DNA of 5,813 nucleotides from Candidatus Aminicenantota bacterium (GTDB taxonomy: Bacteria; Acidobacteriota; Aminicenantia; S016-38), in contig JAGHBF010000105.1 of the NCBI GenBank assembly GCA_021161165.1, positions 1 through 5,813 on the forward strand, written 5' to 3'. This document shows positions 1-5,784 of this stretch, one piece after another. The position numbers and the translations under genes are program-made. Under the pieces are notes generated by a model, which was not told where the DNA came from, searched no databases, and was given only the letters and a program-made list of their open reading frames with translations. Every line of letters begins with the position of its first letter. Position 1 is the stretch's first letter.

Positions 1-21
1 ACTGCATGCTTATCCCACTTC

Positions 22-50
22 TTGCAATTTCTCATGCGCTGTGTTATCTT
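22..50 (+). promoter_or_regulatory. Putative sigma-70-type promoter for the glyQ operon
   Basis: A -35-like TTGCAA at 22-27 is followed after 17 bases by TATCTT at 45-50, which is preceded by TG at 42-43 as in an extended -10 element. Transcription would begin near 57, giving a short leader that contains the glyQ ribosome binding site. Both hexamers match only 4 of 6 consensus bases, and the genome beyond base 1 is not visible, so glyQ could instead be transcribed from a gene further upstream. Confidence 0.3.
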
Positions 51-62
51 TTTACCAATACT

Positions 63-67
63 GGAGG
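63..67 (+). promoter_or_regulatory. Ribosome binding site deciding the glyQ start
   Basis: GGAGG lies 5 bases before the ATG at 73. The glyQ frame is open upstream to the window edge, with a possible TTG at 22 and ATG at 34, but neither has a comparable Shine-Dalgarno sequence. The family's N-terminus begins at about the ATG at 73, so this site decides the start. Confidence 0.8.
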
Positions 68-72
68 TAAAG

Positions 73-921
73 ATGAGCATTCAGGATTTAATTTTTTCTC
101 TGCAAAAGTTCTGGGCTGGTCAGGGCTGCTACATTGCTCAACCCTACGATATAGAAGTAGGAGCAGGAACAATGTCACCCGATACCTTCTTCAGAGTTCT
201 TGAAGAAGGTGAAGTTAAAGTGGCATATGTTCAGCCATCAAGAAGACCAACTGATGGTCGTTATGGAGAAAATCCTAATAGAGTCCAGAAGCATCTTCAG
301 TTTCAGGTAATTATAAAACCAGCTCCTGACAATATCATAAATGTTTATCTTCAAAGCCTTGAAAATCTTGGAATAAATCTTATGGAGCATGACCTGAAAT
401 TTGCTGAAGACGACTGGGAATCTCCAACCATCGGAGCATGGGGAATAGGCTGGCAGGTACTCTTAGATGGACTTGAAATTACACAGTTCACATATTTCCA
501 GCAGAGTGGTGGCATAGAGCTTAAGGAAATCCCGGTGGAAATTACTTATGGAATTGAACGTCTTGAAATGTTTCTGGAAGGTAAAGACAACATCTATGAC
601 CTTGAATGGGGAGGAGGCAAAACTTATAGAGACCTCAGGTATAAGGAAGAAAAGGAATTTTCTATATACAATTTCGAAGAGGCTGATAAAGACATGCTTT
701 TCGAGCTATTTGAAAAATTTGAGGCTGAGGCAAAAAGACTCAAAGATAAAGGACTAATACTTCCTGCATACGATTACATACTCAAATGCTCTCATACATT
801 CAATCTCCTTGATTCAAGAGGCGCTATCAGCGTGGGAGAAAGAACAAAATATATTTTACGAATAAGGGACATAGCCTGTGAGATAGCCGAAATGGCTGTT
901 AATGGAGGAGAAAATGAGTGA
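73..921 (+). CDS. glyQ: Glycyl-tRNA synthetase alpha subunit
   Basis: This is the catalytic alpha subunit of the bacterial two-subunit glycyl-tRNA synthetase, a cytosolic class II enzyme that activates glycine with ATP and, with GlyS, charges tRNA-Gly. The 282-residue product has the usual family length (about 280-305). The N-terminal segment contains WAGQGCYIAQP (14-24) and EVGAGT (28-33). Class II motif 2 is at residues 52-70 (YVQPSRRPTDGRYGENPNR), one of the best conserved stretches of GlyQ. GAWGIGWQVLLDG (121-133) and QFTYFQQ (138-144) follow. Motif 3 is at 156-170 (ITYGIERLEMFLEG region, arginine 163). The C-terminal helical part has SHTFNLLDSRGAISVGER (240-257). The stop overlaps the glyS start by 8 bases (ATGAGTGA), as expected for coupled synthesis of two subunits. 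The gene appears intact, and no alternative identity is likely. Confidence 0.97.
   Translation: MSIQDLIFSLQKFWAGQGCYIAQPYDIEVGAGTMSPDTFFRVLEEGEVKVAYVQPSRRPTDGRYGENPNRVQKHLQFQVIIKPAPDNIINVYLQSLENLGINLMEHDLKFAEDDWESPTIGAWGIGWQVLLDGLEITQFTYFQQSGGIELKEIPVEITYGIERLEMFLEGKDNIYDLEWGGGKTYRDLRYKEEKEFSIYNFEEADKDMLFELFEKFEAEAKRLKDKGLILPAYDYILKCSHTFNLLDSRGAISVGERTKYILRIRDIACEIAEMAVNGGENE
904..910 (+). promoter_or_regulatory. Ribosome binding site deciding the glyS start
   Basis: GGAGGAG inside the last codons of glyQ sits just before the ATG at 914, with 5 bases after its GGAGG core. An in-frame ATG at 902 would add four residues (MEEK) but overlaps this site and has no Shine-Dalgarno sequence of its own. 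The start at 914 also gives the usual GlyS N-terminus, MSEFFLELLTEEMP. Confidence 0.8.
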
Positions 922-1495
922 GTTTTTTCTTGAATTGCTAACCGAGGAGATGCCCCCTTCTCATCAGTGGGTGGCAAAAGAGTTCATAAGGGAAAAAGTT
1001 GAAGAATTTTTAAATGATAAAGGTTTCTCCTTTGAAAATATAGAACTCAATACAACTCCCAGAAGAATAATCCTTATAATTAACGGAGGCCTCAAAGCAG
1101 AAGCAGAGGAAGAAATCGTATTTGGACCCCCAGTAAATATAGCATTTGACGAAGATGGAAATCCCACTCAGGCTGCCCTCGGCTTTGCAAAAAGAATGGG
1201 GGTGGACGTCCAGGATCTCTTAAGGGTGGAAAAAGAAAAGGGGGAATATCTTGCATTTGCCAAAAAGAGAGAGGCTCCCGATTTTCTGGAAACATTTCTC
1301 CCATTTTTAAGGGAAACACTTTACTCAATACCTTTCCCCAAAACAATGCGATGGAATGAATACAGATTTTCAAGAAGGGTTAAAAACGTGCTTGCTATAA
1401 TGGACGGCGAACCTGTGGAATTTGAAGCCTTTGGACTTCAGGCAAACCGAATAACCCATGGCCATAGAATCTTTCCCCCATTTTTATGGAAATAA
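914..1495 (+). CDS. glyS: Glycyl-tRNA synthetase beta subunit, N-terminal part (frame broken)
   Basis: This frame encodes the first 193 residues of GlyS, the beta subunit that provides most tRNA recognition for the alpha2beta2 enzyme. Family landmarks are the N-terminal LLTEEMPPSH (8-17), TPRR (48-51), FGPP (70-73), AALGFAKRMGV (87-97), the MRW segment (145-147), and THGHR (181-185), a conserved element near residue 185. The frame then runs into TAA at 1493-1495, while the rest of GlyS continues at once in the -1 frame. Whole GlyS proteins have about 660-700 residues, so this piece alone cannot be a complete subunit. The motif normally reading FxRP appears here as FSRR (152-155), so the sequence is somewhat divergent. 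The start at 914 is supported by the strong ribosome binding site and the 8-base overlap with glyQ. Identity is certain; whether this piece is translated separately is unknown. Confidence 0.9.
   Translation: MSEFFLELLTEEMPPSHQWVAKEFIREKVEEFLNDKGFSFENIELNTTPRRIILIINGGLKAEAEEEIVFGPPVNIAFDEDGNPTQAALGFAKRMGVDVQDLLRVEKEKGEYLAFAKKREAPDFLETFLPFLRETLYSIPFPKTMRWNEYRFSRRVKNVLAIMDGEPVEFEAFGLQANRITHGHRIFPPFLWK
1468..1495 (+). other. glyS frame-break site (-1 shift needed)
   Basis: The upstream frame stops at TAA 1493-1495. The downstream frame is closed upstream by TAG at 1465-1467. The switch must therefore lie in 1468-1492. This stretch holds a run of five C (1475-1479), an A, then a run of five T (1481-1485). 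One re-read base, or one extra C or T, joins the frames and gives 14 residues between GHR and the Tyr of SREY, the same spacing as I recall for E. coli GlyS. In-frame codons are CCC CCA TTT TTA. This resembles a -1 slippery site (A TTT TTA compared with the classical T TTT TTA), but the first position does not match. No Shine-Dalgarno-like stimulator just upstream and no strong hairpin just downstream were seen. Confidence 0.85.
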
Positions 1496-2952
1496 CAAAC
1501 TCCAGAGAATATTTTTCCCTTTTGAAAGAAGCATTTGTTATCGCAAAAAACAGCGAAAGGGAAGAAAAAATAAAAGAAGCACTTAAAATAAAGGCAGAAG
1601 ATAGTCTTCCTCCGTCTCAAACTCTCATTGACTACTGGAGGGATTCTGTCGAATTTCCGAACGTGTTTCGAGGAGAATTTCCTGAAAAATACATGGAACT
1701 TCCTGAAGAAATAATCTCCACTTCTCTGGAAAGGGAAATGGGCTTGTATCTTCTTAGAGATGAGTCAGGGGCAAAAAACGCATTCGCAGGAGTCGCAGAC
1801 AATCCCAACTCAGATTTAAAATACGTGATAGAAGGTAACGAGAGAGTTGCAAAGGCAAAGCTTGAAGATGCTCTTTATTTCTGGAGAAGGGACAGAGAAA
1901 AGTCTCTGGAAGAACTCAGAGAAGAGTTAAAAACTGTCCTTTATAACGACATACTCGGAAGCTACTATGAAAAAACAGAAAGACTTGAAGCCCTTGCAGA
2001 AAAGGCTGCTCAGCAGATAGGAATAGACCCTGAAAATCTTAAGGAAGCAGCGAGACTTTGCAAATCAGACCTTGTAACAGAACTTGTGGGAGAGTTTCCA
2101 TCACTTCAGGGGATAACCGGCGGACTTATCTTAAAGCACCAGGGGAAAGACGAGGCTGTGTGGAAAGCTGTGTATGAACATTACAGACCAGTCTCACAAC
2201 AGGATTTTCTCCCCTTAACTACGGAAGGCCTTGTTCTTTCACTTGTTGATAAGATTGACGACCTTGTATCTGCATTTTCTACAGGTTACAGACCCACTGG
2301 TAGCGGTGACCCTCTGGGAACCAGAAGAGCTGCGCTCGGAATAATAAGAATCCTGTCTGAATCTAACCTTGTGGTAGATCTGGAGGAACTGATCTCTGTT
2401 TCCATGGGCCTAATAGCCGAAAAAATCACTCTCGCAGACAAATTAATGGATGACATAAAGGAATTTATCTCGGTGCGTCTCGAAAACAAACTTTCAGAAG
2501 ATGGACACAGGATTGATATGATAAGAGCTGTTATCAACTCTTCAGGACTTCAAATAAAATCTATATTTCAAAAATTAGACGCTTTAATGGAACTAAAGGA
2601 AAGAGGAATACTCCCGACACTTATACAAGCACATAAAAGGGTAAAAAATATACTTTCAGGGAAAGGACGTCCGGAATTCAATGAATCTCTGCTTTCAGAT
2701 CCCCACGAAAAAGAACTGAACGAAATCCTGTCAGTGGTGGCTCAGGAAGTAGAAAATGCAAAGGAAAAGGAAAATTATACGCAAATACTAAATGGACTTC
2801 TCTGGCTCTGTCCCTTTATTGATGAATTATTCAACAACGTAATGATAATGCACGAAGACGAAAAAATTAAAAACAACAGAATAGCCCTGCTCTGGAAGGT
2901 AAACGATATTTTAGAAGATTTTGCAGATTTTTCCCAGATACAGGAAAATTGA
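1486..2952 (+). CDS. glyS: Glycyl-tRNA synthetase beta subunit, C-terminal part (frame broken)
   Basis: This frame carries the remainder of GlyS, 488 codons counted from the ATG at 1486. Joined to the first 190 residues it makes about 679 residues, close to the 689 of E. coli GlyS. Landmarks, numbered from this ATG, are EGNERVAKAKLEDALYFW (116-133), KSDLVTELVGEFPSLQG (193-209, in the HD-like region), EHYRP (231-235), DKIDDL (255-260), GDPLGTRRAALGIIRIL (274-290), and the C-terminal anticodon-binding region with AHKRVKNIL (382-390) and FNNVMIMHEDEKIKNNR (449-465). The usual Q-[KR]-Y-F motif appears replaced around residues 82-90 (EREMGLYLL), a sign of divergence. The ATG overlaps the upstream stop by 10 bases but has only pyrimidine-rich sequence before it and no Shine-Dalgarno site, so independent initiation looks weak. 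The end overlaps the parB start by 4 bases. Confidence 0.9.
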   Translation: MEITNSREYFSLLKEAFVIAKNSEREEKIKEALKIKAEDSLPPSQTLIDYWRDSVEFPNVFRGEFPEKYMELPEEIISTSLEREMGLYLLRDESGAKNAFAGVADNPNSDLKYVIEGNERVAKAKLEDALYFWRRDREKSLEELREELKTVLYNDILGSYYEKTERLEALAEKAAQQIGIDPENLKEAARLCKSDLVTELVGEFPSLQGITGGLILKHQGKDEAVWKAVYEHYRPVSQQDFLPLTTEGLVLSLVDKIDDLVSAFSTGYRPTGSGDPLGTRRAALGIIRILSESNLVVDLEELISVSMGLIAEKITLADKLMDDIKEFISVRLENKLSEDGHRIDMIRAVINSSGLQIKSIFQKLDALMELKERGILPTLIQAHKRVKNILSGKGRPEFNESLLSDPHEKELNEILSVVAQEVENAKEKENYTQILNGLLWLCPFIDELFNNVMIMHEDEKIKNNRIALLWKVNDILEDFADFSQIQEN

Positions 2953-3689
2953 GCGAAAAAACTTTAAAGGACATTCCTGTAGAGAGAATAATCCCCGGAA
3001 AAAATCAACCAAGAGACCTGCTCGGTGACCTTTCTGAGCTCGCTGAATCCATTAAGGAAAAGGGAATAATAGAGCCAATCATAGTGAGAAAATCTGGGGA
3101 AAAATACGAGATAATCTCAGGGGAGAGAAGATACAGGGCTGCCCTTATGGCGGGGTTAACTCACGTTCCCTGTATTGAATTGGAGGTTGACGATAGAGAA
3201 GCCATGGAACTGGCTCTTATAGAAAATATCCATCGAAAGGACCTTACAACATTTGAGGTTGCTGAGGCCTACAGAGCACTGATTGCCCTTTATGGATATA
3301 CTCATGAAGAACTTGCAAAAAGGGTTGGAAAAGCCCGTTCCACTGTAACTGAAATGATAGAAATTGCAAACATGCCGCCAAAAATTAAGAACCTGTGTAT
3401 GGAGCTTGGTATAACCGCCTATTCCATGCTTCTCCTGATTGCCAAGCAGAAAGATGAAAAAACCATGGAAGAACTGGCAAGAAGAATAGCAGCTGAGGGT
3501 CTTTCAAGGGATGAGGCAAGAAAGCTCGCAAGGAAAGGAAAGCCTCGTGTAAAAACGTTTAAATTTTCTTCAGAAGATGAAGGTTTTCATATAAGAATAA
3601 GGCTCAAAAAAGAAATGGATAGAGAAAAAATCATAGAAATCCTCCAGCAAATTATAAATAAACTCAGGAAAGGAGAAATCTCCCTGTAA
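2949..3689 (+). CDS. parB: ParB/Spo0J-family CTP-dependent DNA-binding protein
   Basis: The 246-residue product has the ParB N-terminal (ParB/Srx-fold) domain at about residues 7-100: IPGKNQPR (15-22), IIEPIIVRKSG (40-50), the CTP-contacting GERRYRAA motif (58-65) and ENIHRKDLTTFEVAEAY (92-108). A helix-turn-helix follows at about 118-139 (THEELAKRVGKARSTVTEMI), then a helical region to about 195. Chromosomal ParB proteins load on parS, slide as CTP clamps and act with ParA in origin segregation. The C-terminal 50 residues (FHIRIRLKKE, then a helix to LRKGE) may dimerise. The TTG start gives a 4-base TTGA overlap with glyS and an AGGA at 2942-2945. The ParB domain begins by residue 8 and no ATG lies nearby, so TTG is the only sensible start. 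No parA is adjacent and I saw no parS-like site, so it may be a chromosomal Spo0J or a ParB-like regulator with another role (compare Noc). Confidence 0.9.
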   Translation: MSEKTLKDIPVERIIPGKNQPRDLLGDLSELAESIKEKGIIEPIIVRKSGEKYEIISGERRYRAALMAGLTHVPCIELEVDDREAMELALIENIHRKDLTTFEVAEAYRALIALYGYTHEELAKRVGKARSTVTEMIEIANMPPKIKNLCMELGITAYSMLLLIAKQKDEKTMEELARRIAAEGLSRDEARKLARKGKPRVKTFKFSSEDEGFHIRIRLKKEMDREKIIEILQQIINKLRKGEISL

Positions 3690-3702
3690 TTCTCTATTTT
3701 CC
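3667..3702. terminator. Possible hairpin at the convergent gene junction
   Basis: GGAAA (3667-3671) can pair with TTTCC (3698-3702), and GAGAA (3673-3677) with TTCTC (3690-3694), with a small bulge between the two helices and a 12-base loop. The structure covers the stop codons of both converging genes. A competing shorter inverted repeat is GGAGA/TCTCC at 3672-3683. No T-run follows on the plus strand; the minus-strand side is only mildly T-rich (TTTATTTATAAT). This may be a two-way attenuator of transcription, but it is not a textbook intrinsic terminator. Confidence 0.25.
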
Positions 3703-4770
3703 CAGGTCTGAAGATGCTCTTTTTAAAAGGTGTCTTGCAATTCCCAGATTGACTTCTCCTCCCACCATAAGAGCAATCCAAAGCTCGCCGTTTACCCTGG
3801 AAATCAACAGAATTTTTTCGCTGCCTTCGAGACTTACCATTTTAATTCCGTTCGGGAAAAGTTCAGAAAGTGCAGCCTGATTTGAGATTATAAAATTTAA
3901 AACCTTTTTCAGATTCACCTTCTCTCCGAGCTCCCCCAAAATTTCACCATTTGAATCTGTAATACAAGCATACCTAAATGCTTCAAGAGCGGTAAAACTT
4001 TTTAAAACCTTATTTATTATGAAATTGTCAGCTTTCATAACCTTAGTTTCCCTTTTAGCAGGTTTTTCAGATACACCAGTAGCTTTTTTCTTCTCTGCAT
4101 GGCCTACCGTCTGCCATTCAGTTGCTATTCTTATAAGCTCTTCGAAAGGTTTGTCAATTATTTGAGAGGATTTCTTAAGGGGGAACATCTTGAAAACAGG
4201 GTTTTCAAATTTTGCTATTTCCTTAAATGCCTCCAGACCAAAAGTATCTTCAGTTTCAGCATTTATAAGTTTTCCATTCTTGAAGTGTAAATTTCCTTTC
4301 CTTCCTGAACTTTCCACCACTACTGTCAAACTAGAACCTTCAATATTTATCATTTCAAGAACAAGGGGTAAAGGAATCTTACTAAGCACTCTCCCACCCT
4401 GCCTGGCTAATTCAAGAGAAGATTTTATTGCATCCGCCAGCTCCTTTAATTCAACTGGTTTTTCCATGTACTTTATTGCACCGAGACGCTCTGCTTCGGT
4501 CTTCACCCTGGGAGTTCCATATGCTGTTATGAAAATGACTGCTGTTTGAGGATAATTCCTTGATAATGCGGAAAGAAGTTCCAGTCCTGACATGCCCGGC
4601 ATCTTAAGGTCAGTGACAACAACATCCACATTTTTATTCTTCATTACCTTTAATGCCTCTTCGCCTGTGGTAGCTGTCAAAAGTTCCACTTCAGGGAGAT
4701 AAAATTTAAGCCCTTCCTGTACACTTAAAAGAAAGTTAGTGTCATCGTCAACTATTAATACCTTTCCCAT
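3694..4770 (-). CDS. Response regulator with DUF4388 and roadblock/LC7-like output
   Basis: This 358-residue cytosolic protein starts with a complete receiver domain (1-120). It has an acidic cluster D8-D10, phospho-acceptor D54 (VVTDLKMPGMSG), T82 (FITAYG) and K104 (MEKP). Residues about 125-220 look like DUF4388, the PatA N-terminal-like domain: LPLVLEMINIEG (134-145), GNLHFKNGKLINAE (159-172) and GLEAFKEIAKFENPVFKMFP (178-197). A Lys-rich linker (about 221-250) leads to a C-terminal roadblock/LC7-like domain (253-350), with FRYACITDSNGEILGEL (265-281) and RVNGELWIALMVGGEVNLGIARHLL (325-349). No DNA-binding, cyclase or phosphodiesterase domain is present. Roadblock proteins often act as regulators or platforms for small Ras-like GTPases (MglB with MglA), so output is probably by protein contact; that is inference. 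The histidine kinase 15 bases upstream is the likely phosphodonor. The start matches the receiver N-terminus exactly, but no Shine-Dalgarno sequence precedes it. Confidence 0.85.
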   Translation of the reverse strand: MGKVLIVDDDTNFLLSVQEGLKFYLPEVELLTATTGEEALKVMKNKNVDVVVTDLKMPGMSGLELLSALSRNYPQTAVIFITAYGTPRVKTEAERLGAIKYMEKPVELKELADAIKSSLELARQGGRVLSKIPLPLVLEMINIEGSSLTVVVESSGRKGNLHFKNGKLINAETEDTFGLEAFKEIAKFENPVFKMFPLKKSSQIIDKPFEELIRIATEWQTVGHAEKKKATGVSEKPAKRETKVMKADNFIINKVLKSFTALEAFRYACITDSNGEILGELGEKVNLKKVLNFIISNQAALSELFPNGIKMVSLEGSEKILLISRVNGELWIALMVGGEVNLGIARHLLKRASSDLGK

Positions 4771-4785
4771 ATTGAAATTTTAACA

Positions 4786-5784
4786 TTATTTTTTAGCCAG
4801 TGGTAGTTCTATAAATACTTCTGTCCATTCTCCTTCCTTACTTTCTATCCACACCCGTCCATTCATTAACCCCACCATCTTTTTTAGTTGAAAAAGACCT
4901 ATACCCTCACCTCCTTTTTTGGTTGAATAAAAAACATTAAACGCTTTTGAAATAACTTCTCTTGACATCCCCTTTCCTGTATCAAAAAAGGATATTAGAA
5001 CTTTATTGTCTTTTTTCTTAACTTTTAACTCTATCATTTTCTTCTTAGCATCCTGAAGAGCTTCAAATGAATTTTCAAGAAGGACCAGAAGCATCTCATA
5101 AAGCCAGTCAGGATTGCCATTTATGTAAATGTCATCGGTTTCCACATCAAAAACGAAATCAATTCCCGAGGATAAACACCTTATCTGAGCAGAATTAACA
5201 AATTCCCTTACGGTTTCCCTTATATTAAAAATCCTCAGTGACTGTTTATCTAAATAGGAAAGGTCTCTTAGATGAGCAAGTAATCTTTCCAGCCTTCCAG
5301 CATCTTCCATTATTCTTGTAATAAACTCTATCTTTTTTTCTTCAGATAGTTTCTCGTAAAAGTCCTTCAAAACCTGAATTGAAGTTTTAATAGAGTTAAC
5401 TGCATTCCCGAGACTATGTCTTATCATCAGGATTAATTCATCTACATCCTCTCGCTCAAATTCTTCAAAAACCGAAAGGATAAAGCCATTTTCTATTTTA
5501 TTGTATAACCCCACCATTGATTTTCCCTTAAATTCAAATCTTATACATCCTTTTTTCCCTTTAATTTTACATCCCTCCGGCTGCTCGGAAGTTCCACAAA
5601 CAACCTCATAAAATTTCCTGCCTTTAACATCCTCAAGATAAGCTCCTGCAAGGCCAGCTCTATTTGCATATATTATTCTTCCCTCTCTATCCAGGACAAA
5701 AACTCTGTTTGGAAGGTTTTCAAGCACATAATGCCAGAATCTTTCCTCTACCCTAATTTCTTCAGGAACGTTAAAATTCTCCAT
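4786..5784 (-). CDS. Soluble PAS-domain sensor histidine kinase
   Basis: The 332-residue protein has no signal peptide or membrane segment, so it should sense a cytosolic cue. An N-terminal PAS domain spans about 14-108 (ENLPNRVFVLDREGRIIYANRAG at 22-44), with Cys63, Cys72 and Cys80 in a C-x8-C-x7-C insert. A short coiled linker leads to the DHp domain with IRHSLGNAVNSIKTSIQVL (121-139), His123 being the likely phosphorylated residue, and a second helix with RIMEDAGRLERLLAHLRDL (157-175). The HATPase domain is complete: N box LLENSFEAL (235-243), G1 FDTGKGM (267-273), F box FNVFYSTK (282-289) and G2 GGEGIGLFQLKKMV (291-304). The residue after His123 is Ser rather than the usual Glu or Asp. 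It precedes the response-regulator gene by 15 bases and very likely phosphorylates it. The ATG at 5784 lacks a Shine-Dalgarno sequence and the frame stays open to the window edge, so a longer N-terminus is not excluded. Confidence 0.9.
   Translation of the reverse strand: MENFNVPEEIRVEERFWHYVLENLPNRVFVLDREGRIIYANRAGLAGAYLEDVKGRKFYEVVCGTSEQPEGCKIKGKKGCIRFEFKGKSMVGLYNKIENGFILSVFEEFEREDVDELILMIRHSLGNAVNSIKTSIQVLKDFYEKLSEEKKIEFITRIMEDAGRLERLLAHLRDLSYLDKQSLRIFNIRETVREFVNSAQIRCLSSGIDFVFDVETDDIYINGNPDWLYEMLLVLLENSFEALQDAKKKMIELKVKKKDNKVLISFFDTGKGMSREVISKAFNVFYSTKKGGEGIGLFQLKKMVGLMNGRVWIESKEGEWTEVFIELPLAKK

Noticed and set aside
1..70. Possible end of an upstream gene stopping at TAA 68-70, two bases before the glyQ ATG
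   Set aside because: The position suits an operon, but the visible 22-residue tail is Cys/Ser/Tyr-rich and matches nothing I recognise, and the same bases hold a plausible promoter. It cannot be judged without upstream sequence.
6..203. Short plus-strand reading frame at the window start
   Set aside because: It overlaps the start of glyQ in another frame, has no ribosome binding site and encodes a low-complexity peptide with no family features.
1486..1495. ATG at 1486 as a genuine start of a separate C-terminal GlyS chain
   Set aside because: The 4-codon overlap could permit reinitiation, but there is no Shine-Dalgarno sequence and the join falls inside a normally continuous region. Kept only as an alternative to a sequence error.
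2286..2537. Minus-strand frame inside glyS, and similar frames at 964-1167 and 1092-1373
   Set aside because: They mirror conserved GlyS coding sequence and have no initiation signal or family resemblance of their own.
3716..3732. CTTTTTAAAAGG near-palindrome as a terminator
   Set aside because: It lies inside the response-regulator coding region (codons for LLKRAS), has a weak A/T stem, and is explained by the protein sequence.
4190..4549. 119-codon plus-strand frame inside the response-regulator gene
   Set aside because: It is antisense to a well-supported receiver and DUF4388 coding region, has no ribosome binding site and shows no recognisable domain.
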